Assembly (NCBI GenBank): GCA_948567375.1
Contig: OX419762.1
Location: 18,544,001 to 18,608,000, forward strand
DNA: 64,000 nucleotides
Direction of reading: 5' to 3'
DNA from: Lunularia cruciata
Taxonomy: Eukaryota > Streptophyta > Marchantiopsida > Lunulariales > Lunulariaceae
In this document: piece after piece, positions 32,784 to 44,900 of the stretch
How the letters are laid out: each line of letters begins with the position of its first letter
Numbering within the stretch: position 1 is the stretch's first letter
The notes under the pieces: generated by a model
Seen by the model: only the letters and a program-made list of their open reading frames with translations
What the model was told of the DNA's origin: nothing
Databases searched by the model: none
Position numbers and translations under genes: made by a program

Positions 32784-34874
32784 GACAGTGGCTGAACTTA
32801 CCCCAGTTCTCATGCATTGTTCTGCTCGGACTGAGCTGGAAGAAATTGGAGTTGTTGGTTCATTTCAAACCTGGCAAGAACTTGAATCTAATTAAAAGAC
32901 TCTGCCGATGAGCCCGAGGCTCAGGCTCATCTCATGAATCTACAAGGTTGGGATTCGTAGTTCTCAAAAGATCTGGCAGGCTTGGCCTGACGCAAAGATT
33001 GTTCTGGCGATGCTTCCTGTAACTATTGGAACTGACTTCATGTCTCTTTCCTTTCATGGATTCAAGATGTCAATTTTGACATTACAAAGCATTTTGTCTT
33101 TGGGTTTTGACCCAGAAGCGGAACTCGGCGGTGGGAGGGCTGCTGAGAAAGTGGGGCACCTGACGACACTCTAAAGCGGAGGTACTTATACACGCGTACA
33201 TGGCCTCGGTTACTACGAGTCCAAGACTTCAACCTAAGTAAAGTGCTGAATCTCCTGAGTCAAGGAATGCGAACGCTTTGGTGAAGTTACAGCCTCAAAG
33301 AACGGGGGTTATCCTTCAATTTTCTGAGCAAAATGTTCGTGGAAGCCACAAGTGAACAAAACAAGAAGAAAGAAGTGGCGGATTCCAGCGCAGGGGAGAT
33401 GAGGACTCAAGGGAGCATCGTGTCAGGACTGTGCTGAGCCCGGCCACAAGGATACATCTCCACAATACAGGCAGTAAACGCACACACGACGTCTACGTCT
33501 GCAAGTTTAGACTTACTGACACCCCCAGCGTGTCCACTGCGCACGCAACTCAAGTCCTGGAGTCAGATGTTCCTCCCCTCAGCACACGGGAATCGTAACA
33601 CCCGTGCGGAGTGTCCAATGGACCTCAGGGCACTCTCTGCTCCTAGCTCACGAGGAGCCCGGTAGGATCCACCTAGACCGAAATGTCTAACGAGGATTTC
33701 GTATACCCCGCACATAACCACTATACGCGACTTATGGTATTATCGAGGAGACAGATGTGATCTTCAACTTTTTGAAGATCGCCTGCCGAGTATGTGTTTT
33801 AACTATTGTTGAAAAGTATGGTTTCTTACCATTACTTGAGTGTTAGTACCTGGTTGGATTTGTGAAAATAACTTATGGAATCAGAGATACACGTTAGGTG
33901 ATTGTATGTTATAAAAGAATAATATCAAGCGTTATGTCTCGATATATTTACGTGTTTTTGACTTTTCTTAGGTTTATAAACTTTTTGTTATATAACTGGT
34001 TAGAAAATAAAAACACTTTATTAGGAGGTATCAGGATTACTGAGAAAATCTGCTAGCATCCTGATAATAAAATGATCGTTAAGGCCTCATCATGGACTTT
34101 GCATCTCAAACTAGAATCATGATTTCCATATTAGATTAAAACCAAATTATAAGAGATTAAACTAGAATCACAAATCAATTAATAAGGATACAAATATTGA
34201 TGAGGAGTAATTGTAATCTTTATATACTTTCCAGCAATAGTTTTAATACAAGGAGAGAAGATTAAAAATGTTTATTTATAATAATAAGATGATAACAGGT
34301 TAATTTTTGTATATTTGCCATCACTCGTTTCATAAAATGAATGAAAATTATAACGTCATAATAATAAATTACTAACACATCAATGTAAACTAAGCTTACC
34401 GCTATTGAAAGTCCAGTAAGAAAAGAATTATACAACATAGTATTATCTTCTATAGTTGTATTACTTTCGTTGTTGTTTTGATGTTATGGCAAATATTTTC
34501 TCCTAGATATTTTTTTATATATTATGGACAAAATTATCAATATGTTGGGATAGATATGAAAAGGATTTATTAGATAAAAATATTAAATTTAAATAATCAA
34601 TACTAAATTTTTTAATTTTTAGTTCCAAAAAAGTAATTTTTTAGTTTAAAGTAATTTACTCCTAATAAATACATTATCTCCATGTTATGAAGAAACAAAA
34701 AATCCATTCAAATAATCATGTAGAATCCTTTTCATTCAAGATATGCACTATGTACCGAGAATAAATTCACCTACCTCTAAATCCTAAATATACGTTAATA
34801 ATATAATTCGTATTAAATATGATTTATAAATATGTATCTTAGTAATCCATATAATGCAAATAAGATATAGAAAA
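32784..34874. other. Intergenic; GC-richer block then AT-rich DNA
   Basis: The block 33100-33740 is richer in G and C than its surroundings and holds no long frame. It could be a decayed LTR or an untranslated exon, and I cannot decide. From 33780 the DNA is AT-rich and featureless. Confidence 0.35.
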
Positions 34875-35508
34875 AGGGAGCCGCTATTCACCACTCACCT
34901 TTCGCCATTCACCACTCACCCCCTAGTTTAAAGAACCCCTGCGCATTTTTGTCGTGTTCCTATTGGCTGCATGGAAAATGAATGGAAAACGCCATCGAAA
35001 ATGAAGACTGAAATAAGGCGAAATTTAATGAATTCACACACGGCGAGAGCTTTTTAAAACCAACTTCTGTGTTTAAAACACTAACATCACCATGGATCGT
35101 TATCAAGAATTTACCACCACAACCTATACTAGTCTTGAGGTCGCCCGCGCTGCTCTAAATTCAATCTTTGCCGACGAAGGCTACATCGCGACTGTTTTGC
35201 ACACCAGGCGCGTCGGGAACAAGAGAAATGGTGACATCAAAGCTGTTGCTTTGCAGCGTTCGTGCGCAACAAAAGCGGCAGCAAACTCCGAATATAATCA
35301 ACACAAGCGCGTTTGTGCCTGCCGTGGGACAGGTTGCATGTTCAATTGTCTAGTGCGGCGTGTTGTTCAACAAGATGGAGATGGAGAAGCTCACTGGGCA
35401 GTCGAGGTTGACGTCCACGACCACCATCACGAACCCAGCCAATAGGAACGCAACAAAAATGCGCAGGGGTTCTTTAAACTAGGGGGTGAGTGGTAATAGC
35501 GGCTCCCT
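34875..35508. mobile_element. Short DNA element with about 70-bp terminal inverted repeats
   Basis: The ends are AGGGAGCCGCTATT at left and its complement at right. The inverted match continues through ACCACTCACCCCCTAG, TTTAAAGAACCCCTGCGCA and on to TTCCTATTGGCTG, so the arms are about 34875-34969 and 35437-35508. The left arm has an extra 20-bp internal duplication (CACCACTCACC ... CACCACTCACC). Flanks TAGAAAAA (left) and TAGAGTAA (right) are similar at six of eight positions, perhaps a decayed 8-bp target duplication. The 634-bp element contains one ORF and no transposase core. Confidence 0.8.
35092..35445 (+). CDS. ORF with zinc-cluster DNA-binding-like motif inside the TIR element
   Basis: 117 residues, with a good start context (ACCATGG). 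The C-terminal half reads CACRGTGCMFNCLVRRVV and then HWAVEVDVHDHHHEP. This layout of closely spaced Cys, a Trp-x-V-x-V strand and a terminal H-x-H resembles FAR1/FLYWCH/WRKY-GCM1-type domains found at the N-terminus of Mutator-like transposases and their domesticated relatives. The last codons and stop lie inside the right terminal repeat, so the ORF and element ends evolved together. No catalytic DDE domain is present, so it is probably a captured or retained DNA-binding piece. Whether it is expressed is unknown. Confidence 0.5.
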   Translation: MDRYQEFTTTTYTSLEVARAALNSIFADEGYIATVLHTRRVGNKRNGDIKAVALQRSCATKAAANSEYNQHKRVCACRGTGCMFNCLVRRVVQQDGDGEAHWAVEVDVHDHHHEPSQ

Positions 35509-35611
35509 AGAGTAAATGCACAAGGGTGTTTCGTAGAGCTCTCTAAACTTCAGATAAAGCTAAATCCAGTCAAACGCACAACCAAGCATACCTGTAAGGT
35601 ACCCAGCGAGT

Positions 35612-35753
35612 CCTAGCTTCAGTGTTTTCAAGTCTCTTGAAGCGAAATAGGTGTGGGTTATGAACCCATACCTATTTCGCTTCAAGAGACAGATTTGAAG
35701 GAAGCAACAGTCGGACGACATAACATAAGAGACTTGAAAACACTGAAGCTAGG
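35612..35753. repeat. Nested double palindrome
   Basis: Inner hairpin: 28-bp arms (35632-35659 and 35663-35690) with a 3-nt loop and one mismatch. Outer arms: 27 bp, perfect (35612-35638 and 35727-35753, CCTAGCTTCAGTGTTTTCAA and onward). The block GTCTCTT belongs to both pairs, so two alternative folds compete. Non-coding; could be a foldback element or a small-RNA-forming locus. Confidence 0.85.
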
Positions 35754-35760
35754 AAAGGGG

Positions 35761-38271
35761 TGTGAGGAATACGTGCGCATCGAATACAGTTGATTTTTCC
35801 ATTAAATTTTCTGTAAGCAGAGGCACTTGATGATTCGAGCCATGCAATAATCTCCCTTCTGGTTGCCGTGTAACTCCTTGAAAGTATTCTTCAAATGCTC
35901 AACTACAAATCTTTAGATACATAACACCTCTCCAATATTTAAAGGATAGAAATGATCATCATTGAAAGGTTTTGTGCAGTTAAATCTCGGAATAAGTGTG
36001 AATTAATCAACGTCATTAATATCTTGATTTGTTGAAAAATTTAAAATGGTGTAAAATAATTTACTAGAAATATAATATCAAATGCCCAATATAGTAAATC
36101 TCTAATCATACTAATGAGAACATAATTTAAAAGAGTCTAGTTTCAATGGCGTCACATAAGCTAAAGATGCTTAGGTTGCTAGGTATTTTCCAGAAACTTT
36201 CACCGAGTTAAAGATGTGACAACTTGAGAGTAAGAAGAAATAATTGCTAGGCGTACCAAAGTTAATACTGTTTAAAATTGCAATGTTATCAACTCAAAAT
36301 TTTCATAAACTTCGTTGCTACAATCACCAACTCAAGTAAAAGAGATAAGTTCCTCGAATAATTAACTTGAACTTTTACATTCTTCTAAGGACTACTAGAC
36401 ATTGGACAATATTTGGTAAAAATCTAATAATTCATAAATCTTCTTAATTTATAGTTTTAGATGAAGATTTCCTTTGGTTATTAACCTAAAGATCTTATAT
36501 GTATGATTTTCAAGAATTATCTTAATAATTAATAATAAATATTTTTAGATTTTCAGATTTATTTTGATCTTCTACAATGAAATACCTCTATTTATAAATA
36601 TTAAACTTCTGCATCATCAGTACAAATATTTTTACTATAATATATTTTTTCAAATTGCAGATTTTTAGTTGTCATCTTGTTGGAATAATTCCTTATTGGT
36701 AAACATACGATGAATTTAATTTTTATACCAGCATATATGATACCATTTTTATGGAACAAATATTTGTCCATGAAACATAAAAATTGGCTTATTTTAAAAT
36801 TTTCAATATTTGAGCTAAATTTACAGTCAAATATTATAAATATATGAAAATGTAAAATTTAAATTTATGAACCTTATAAACCAGAGGAATTATTTCACAT
36901 TTTGCTAAAATTCTTGACCAATGAGCTAAAATTCTTGACCAATCCTAGTAGAGTAAAAGAAGAACTAATATTTAATTCTAATGATACAATTTTTATACAG
37001 TACAATTACAGAAAATCAACGGTAAAAATTGATATCCAAATGAATATAAAGGAGAGATTTATTACAGATATAGCAGTAACAGTCTGAATTCCAATTTTTG
37101 CAAGTAAGTATCACAAATATATGAAAACTCAGAAAAATACTTCTTATTTGGCCAATTTGTGCTTGATTTAATCCATATTATTCTCATAGAAAAAGCCAAA
37201 GAAAAAAATGAAAGAAGTAAATAGACCAAATTTAATAATTGTTTTAAAATTTACTCCTTTCTACTAGAAATAATAAATTTCTAAGTTTATTTCATTTACA
37301 ATAGATACTTAAAAAAGGAAAAGAATGTAATTTAAAGAATTTTAGTAAGAAAATTATTAAGCATTTTTAGTTTCTTTGGAATTCCATCTCAAAATACTTA
37401 AGATTGATTAATATAAAAATGACTAGAGAGACTTAATTAAGAAAAAAGAGTTTATTTTCATCTGAAATAAAGGAAAATATATAGATCAATAATGATATTT
37501 AAAGGAAATATATGATATATAGAGAAACATAAAATATATAAAATATAACTGATGATGATACATACTTCAAGTAGAAAGAATTTGGTCCATTGAAAAATTT
37601 ATCCTAAGAAAAATGATAAAATCTCAACCAGAATCTTCTTCTTTTGAGAATAAAAATGATGTTAATAATTTTAAAGATTACCCACTTATAATTATAAACA
37701 TTAGTACCATTCCTTATTTAGATCTATAATTTGCTAAAATTTTACAGTATTAGAATTTTATTTTCACTTTAAGACAAAGTACAACAAAATATCCTAGTAA
37801 TTTCTTTATAAAAGAAAAAGAAACTCATTCTAAGAATCAAATCTTTAGAATAAATCCTTTTTATCAATAATAAATTTACACCTTATAAATTGAACTATAT
37901 AAATTGTAAGAGAATGTGGAGACTTTGATATTCTCAACCTAAGTTCATCTTATGCTTGTTTTACAAAGTAGATTCAATGTTTTTTTCTAAACAAACTAAA
38001 GATGGAGTTATATTAGAATCTTCTAACTACAACAAGAATCTCTTGTTTTGAAAATATCAACTTATCAAATTCGATTTGATCTTCCTTAATAAATTTTATG
38101 ATCAATAAAATAAATATTATTTCAATGCACAAACTATTTCTCATTTCTTTCAAATTCGTAACAATGTGGTAAGAACAGTGCAATCCCACTAGAATACAAG
38201 TTAGAAATGATTAAAAATGAGATAAGTATCAGAAAGATGACATTTGATTGTCCAGTATTTAACCTCTTGTG
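35761..38271. other. AT-rich intergenic DNA
   Basis: No gene seen. A 19-bp unit (GCTAAAATTCTTGACCAAT) is repeated directly at 36904-36943. Confidence 0.5.
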
Positions 38272-38323
38272 CACTACAAAAAGAAAACGGTAATGTCATC
38301 ACCTTTGGCGCACTACAAAAAGA
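38272..38323 (+). repeat. Two CACTACAAAAAGA words 39 bp apart
   Basis: CACTACAAAAAGA at 38272 and 38311 is the terminal word of plant CACTA (En/Spm) transposons. Both face the same way and I find no matching opposite end nearby, so this may be a remnant or chance. Confidence 0.3.
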
Positions 38324-39420
38324 TAAATTTACATATAATCACACTCACTATAGATCTAATCCCAAGGATTCCTTAATGTGATTGTTGATTTGTAATGAAG
38401 TTCACTTCACCTCAAGATTTCCTTGTATTATTCTTTGCACTTCCAGATTAGGATTACATCGTTGCAACAATCATATGCACTAAGATCTTTGTTTGCATCA
38501 TGGAGTTTGTGGTTGTGTGCAAAGTCTTACTACTAGTATCCTAAAATGCATGTACAAAGACGGAGTTCCCCAAGATATCACCCAAGAAAAAGTAAACTTC
38601 ACTTTTTACTTAGCCTCTTATAAATATCTCATATTATTGAAAGCACTAAATACAAGACAGATTTGACAACAATGATAGTCTTTGAGTAGGACACAAACTC
38701 AATATTAAAGCTTGCTTATAGATAAGAATCCAAGAGACATCAATGCAGAACTATCAATGCTTAAATAAAAGAACCATAAAGTATAACTTTAATTTAGTTT
38801 ATTTATTTTCAATGAGTTAGCATAATAGGTCACATGTGACTTCATGTCCAATTTAAATAAAAGTAAAAAGTCTCATTTGTAAAGTTTACATAAGTTCCAA
38901 TACAAGCAAAATTAGGGAATAAAAGTTTTGACATTGTAATGTTTCATAGTTAGCTTATAATAAGCTTTATTGATACATAGAAGGTTCTTAGAAAGTTAGA
39001 AAGGAACTCTGCATATACAACTCTGGTGACATATATTTGGCTATAAAGAGATATACATCAAATGAAGAGATATATCAAGAGATATATCATCTAATGATAT
39101 ATCTTTCTCTGTATGGATATAAAGATATACATATAATATAAACTTTCTAAAAACTTCTGTAAGAGGATAAAAGGTGGTAAGAATGTAGCTAAAAAAAACT
39201 TACTACTTTATTAATATCTTATCCTCAATAATGAAAAAATTCTATTCATACAAAGACTTCATTTATACATTTTAGTTTAGACCTCATTTAAACATTCCTT
39301 TATCACCCCCGTTCCCTACATAGTAATTTCCAATCTCGTTAGTGATGTGGTCCATTATACAATTTTTAATCTCGGTGTAAACTTCTTGTCTATAGCTAGC
39401 TCTTTGAAGAAAGGATGACA
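38324..39420. other. AT-rich intergenic DNA
   Basis: Contains short GATATAT direct and inverted repeats at 39040-39130; otherwise nothing recognised. Confidence 0.4.
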
Positions 39421-39930
39421 TGCCGCTGCCGGAGAAACTTCCAACCGGTTCCCATTTACCGATCGGTAATACCCAGCGCCGGATAGGAAAACTAATTACC
39501 GCTGGTACCGGTCAACAGCGCCGCTTTTAGAGAGCGTTGACTATGACTGTTTTATAGTAAAACACAGACACGTGGACAGACGCCTGCTGAAAGCCGTAAA
39601 TAACAGCGGAACCAGAGAGCAGGCAGGCGTTGGGAAAGCGGGTGAGAGCCAAATGCGAGAGCAGCCAAGGGGCTAATATGATGGCACGTGTAGGACGGGG
39701 ATGATGAGGCCAAGAGAGCTGAGAGCGAACAGGACGAGCCAGCAAACACGGCAGCACAGCGCAACGGACGAGAAGGGGAGGAGCAGCCGAGGAACGAGGC
39801 GTGGAGTTCAATTTGACCGAGTAGGGACTAACTAGGTTCGGTGGTAATGGGGAGGACGACGGGAACGCGTCCCCAAACGGAACCATGTGAGTTGAATCAT
39901 GAAACCTTCTCGGTATCGTTCCCACCCCAA
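39421..39930. other. GC-rich island
   Basis: A sharp rise in G and C against AT-rich flanks. It includes a perfect 14-bp palindrome TTACCGATCGGTAA (39456-39469) and AACCGGTT (39443-39450). A 132-codon minus frame (39527-39925) is probably a by-product of the composition. It may be a promoter region or an LTR remnant. Confidence 0.35.
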
Positions 39931-41968
39931 AAGGAGATAAATCATTAAAACATTTTAAGTTCGAATAGGATAGTGAGACATATCCCCAAAATCTTTTGTA
40001 TTGTTTTCCATTAAGAACAGTCGTTTAAAATTTTCAAGCGTAAACGAAAACGGATAATTGCTATTCCAACTTTTTATGGTAAACTCAGACGGTTGATTGC
40101 AGTTGAGCCCTAACCCCAATTAAGAAAATGAAACCACAATTAAAACCTCAATCCTCTAACTTCAATGATCATTAACCAATGCACTCGTTACCTAAAGCGT
40201 TTACGTCAGTGGAGAATCCATGTGTAGATCGTCAAATCTTCATTGAACTTCCTAACCTTCAGCACCTAATCCTCTTCTTGATCGCTCTCATTTGGAGATC
40301 GGCCTACGTCGCCCACTATCATATGCTCACAATGAATCGATCTTTGGGCAGATCAGGCCCTTCAAAATGGACATAAGAAGAAAGGACAAGCGAAGCTTTA
40401 GTTAATCAACTTACGGTCTCTCGATTCAATTTTGCTGTAAATGGTGGTATATGTGATGGGTAGTTCAGAAAGATTGAAAGGCGAGATCCCATTAAACCGG
40501 TAATTCAATCCGAGTGAACAGAATCGCGATCTCTCCGGCAATTCATTCCACTGCTTTGGACAAGTTCTTCGTGGTATCTAGGTAATGCAAAAGCGTATGC
40601 TGAGTGGGGCAAGGCAACAGGTATTCTGTCATAGTGTGTAACTAGAGTTGGCAGAAACGGGAACCCTCGTTTGCCAATAAACTTCACTACGGGAACTAGT
40701 TACTTCGTGGAGAAAACAGAATGCCAAGTGTGCAAGTTAACTGGTTTTCAGTCACACTGTAATTGTACAAACACGCGATGGTGCCAGGTACTTGGTAGAA
40801 CTAAGCAGGTAAACATCTCATTCTCGTGACTGTACATCAAGGCCTGCCAGGTGTGACATACATGCCGTTCCATTCTGGGCACCCTGCTGTTCTTCGACAT
40901 CAAAATGCAAGTCCGCCTGAAACGCAGTGAAGACATGACAACGATACACATGCTCTTTAAACACATTGCATTCAATACCTGATTCACAAGTAGAGAAGAA
41001 CTAGGGATTACTCTCGGGAACCTCAGATTAACATCTTGTATCTGCTAGATTGATCTGTCATCGTTCAAGGAATGAAAATGCCAGAGGACCACAAAACTCC
41101 TGACAGATAACCAGATGCTTGTCACAGCATGGACTGACATCTGCTTACCTTCTGCATGTAAATGTGGAGATTTTAAACATTTTCTCCAAGTTCCCAGCTC
41201 ACTTTCAACTTTGCGGACTTGTGAACAAATGTGTTACCCGTGGCAATGTAGTTGCTGACAGAAGGGCTATCAATAGTAACAGCACAAGTTGCAGGCATGA
41301 TGCAAGTGCAAATTCTATCTTAAAATTCTATCTGAAGTCAATGATCCGTATTATTCGGGTGGCCATGCTCATGGGCTAATAAATAGACCCTGACAACCAT
41401 GCCTGCCCAATTCCTTCACACCTTTCACAACTTCGTCGCCAGCATGTAGATGCCCGATTCTGCTTACTTGTTTACTTCTGGATATTGCTGCAAGACATAA
41501 GGAACAAAATATCGAAAATGACTTTCCACGCCATATCTTCTTCTACCCGACTGCTACGTTGTTATGGCTCTACACTTTGTAGACGGTAGCCAACACTCTT
41601 CCGCCACTCAATTATGTTAGCTCTTGTCGGCTTCTTTAACATACAAAAATCTCAGTGAGCGGTCGAGTACAAAGTACTATCCGTTCTGCACTTGTCATGA
41701 GTCAAAGCGAAACTAGGGAAGACTCAGAAAAAATTCTGGTTTTTTCATTGTTAAAGAGGATAAATGGCCCTCCGGAACATTCAACATCAGAACAATCCCG
41801 TACTCGAAGCTGTCTCAAATTTACAAATTAGAAAGGTGAACTCAATAGTGTCACAGTGATACCTGGATTGGCCAACGCCAGCGCACAATTTCGAAATTCG
41901 CCGATTAGTGTCCTGTAGAATTATCTAACACAGTGTCTACCTTCTATCAACAAAAAAATTCCCTCCAG
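39931..41968. other. Intergenic and 3' flank of CSN2
   Basis: No supported exon. The stretch next to 41969 is presumably the CSN2 3' untranslated region. Confidence 0.4.
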
Positions 41969-44900
41969 TCAGCCAATCCTGGTAGTAACAGTTTGGTACA
42001 GAGACTTCAACTGTGTGTTCCACTTATCAATGGCAGTATATTTCTTCAGCCCCTTCGACCTGAATCCAACATCAGATGTTCAGACATATAATCAACAGGG
42101 CAGAAAAGTGACATCATGCGTAGTTGAAGGGAGTGACGAAGAAGAGAAAACGAGAGATATATCATCGTGATGATGTTTAAGAAATACGAAATTACGATGA
42201 GCTCGTACATACCTATCTCCCAACTCTAAAAGCTGATTGACTTGATCGATATGACCATGTACTCTGTTGTCCAGTATGAGCGACACGAGCAATTGCTCAA
42301 CATCCTTCTCTGGTATGTTAAGTTCCTGAAAGTCGAAAAAATAGATCATCAATAAAGAGACGAGGTCAAATTGGCAACTTAACGTATCATAGGCCGAAAA
42401 CGACGAGATAAATTGCGATTGTGACAAATTCTAAATACATATTTGTGTAATGGAAGACAGAACCCGTTGTAAACAACCCGCTTACATACCCCAAAGTCTA
42501 GATACATAGTATTATCCGAATAAAAAGAGCAATCTAGAGCAAAACCTGTCAGGAAAATCATTGCAGATCAGCTAACTGATCAAAGTGGGCTAATACATAC
42601 TGTAATCAAGATGAGGTACCTACATTAAGCTCAGAATACATTATACGTAATGCTTTTTATCCTCATAATAGCCATAATAGCTCTAACTACACTGGAAAGT
42701 AACACAAACCTTGGAAATGAAAGGAATTCGAATACGCGTGTAAGGTTTAATAAGCTTCAACAGTACTTGCGTCCGAATATTTTTCAGCAGATCCTCGATG
42801 TAGTTTCGGATGAATGGGTCGTCCATGATGGTTTTTCGATTGCTCTGTAATTTGGATGAAACAGACAACGCCAATCCTCAGTGATTGCACCTAAAGGATT
42901 TACGTCCTGAGACAGCAAAGTGGCTCTTGGATATTAAATAGAAAAGAAGGCTTATTAGTATATAAGATAGTCGATACTGCAAGGTAAAACTAAGCGTGAA
43001 ATAATTTAACCTATTCTTATTGCCACATAAGATTACCAAAGCTACATATTTTGTCAGCGCGTCGTATCTGAAGGGGGGTGCAACATCCACTGCAGCACAT
43101 CTTTTAGCAGCCAACGACCACCTACAATTATCATCAAACTTCCCGAATGTTGACAATTCTAAAACAAGCAATATAATACCTTCAGTATCTTCTCGAACTC
43201 AAGAATCTCATTTCGTTGGTAAGCTGCAACAAGATTCGTCATGGCTAGAATCTCTGGATCATTCTTGTATCTGTATAGATTCATACCCAGACAGCAAACA
43301 GACATGAGTGTACAAGCGAAACCTTCCAATCAACTTCTCGTGGAGATCAGCTACTTTGAACGGAAGAGTGGAATTTACCAATACTTATACTGACTACTAC
43401 TTATAAGGTAGTCTTCGGAGTCACTTACGGCTTAGCTTCTTGACCATCAAAAGGATTAACTTCAGACTCCATCAACATATTTGCCAGCACGAGATATCTG
43501 TCCAGAATACAGATCAAAAGGTTATGATAATGACTATCAGTAGAGAGAAGTTAAAACGAATGTGAATCATGAAGAGACAATCGGGACACATCCAATGAAC
43601 ACTTGCAGCAGAAAACATTCACTCTCACTCGTTCCCAAGCTTCTGTCCCGTTGACTAGTACCAACTCAGGGTCAAGCAGTGCGCGTTTAGGATACCCACT
43701 AGCAATGGTGAGCGCACTCCTTGACAGAAGGCCTGGTAACTCAACCCCTAAAATCCATGGTCACGACAAGGTCCTATAAATCAAACAACCAATTAGAAAA
43801 ATTGATGGATATCTTGCATACTTGAGACATTGTATTCGACGATGAGTCCCAGCCTCATCATAGTTCTTGAAAGCATCAAAGAAGTCAGTAGCCGCTTCTG
43901 CCCATTGGCGCTCTGCCATGTGCATTTTTCCTCCGCATTCGTGAATTATCCCCATAATGCGAGGATGAGGAATCGCCGACTTAATAGACAATGCCTTGTT
44001 GTATAGTTGCTGCAAAAAAAATAAAAAAAAATTGCCCCTTACCAATCGAACTTCTCAAGTTTCAAGTTTCTTCAGATGGTCAAGACAGTAAACCCAAAAC
44101 ACAAACGTCTACCAGAGCTAGCATACAACCTCCTTTGCCATATACATATGGGCAAAGAGAGCAGAAGCCGTTCGAAGAACGGAGAATCCAGAACCCACAA
44201 AGTGCATATGAAGTGCAGATGAAATTATGCATGAATGTGTGCAAATCGAAATGAATAGAGATGGAAATGGAAATTTAAGTGGAACTGGCAATAGGAAGGT
44301 AAGCCGAAGTAAAGACATAATTGAAACATCTCACGAGTAACTCCTTCAGAGAACTAGTACATATCGTGTAACCACAAGCAAGATGTGGCCGATTAAGCAT
44401 CTGAGATAGTAAGTCAGTAGGAAACATGAAACAGAAGAACATCGAGCTAAGAGGAATATACAAAGCATTACTTGAGTTTGGGTGGAGTGGAGCGAAATAC
44501 TGGATCTCAAACTGGATGGTTCAGATGGTTCACTGAAACTCACCTTGAGTTTCTTGTTATTTTTGGTCTCGGTGTACATCTGAATCTCTATAGCATAGAC
44601 CTCGAGTAACTGGGTTCCCTTCTTCTGATCATCTGAACCGTCTTCTCTTTGGCAAGACTTGTGTAGCTCCTTCAAAATCTGTGCAAAAAACAAGCATGGA
44701 ATCAGTGGGAATACCACAGTTCGCTTATAATAAACGACTGCCTTCACTATGTTTACACGCGAGAAAATTATACACTTCTCATCACAAAGGATACTCGGCA
44801 TAAGTTCATATACAACACTTCTACAAACCTTTCCACTGAAGAAAAAGAAAAAAGAAAATCATGAGAAGTAATACATTACGTCGTTTCCATCGAGTAAACA

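Noticed and set aside
38272-38323. A full CACTA transposon
   Set aside because: No inverted partner terminus (TCTTTTTGTAGTG) and no target duplication found nearby.
39527-39925. 132-codon minus-strand frame in the GC-rich island
   Set aside because: Pro/Ser/Ala-rich translation typical of GC-rich non-coding DNA and no domain.
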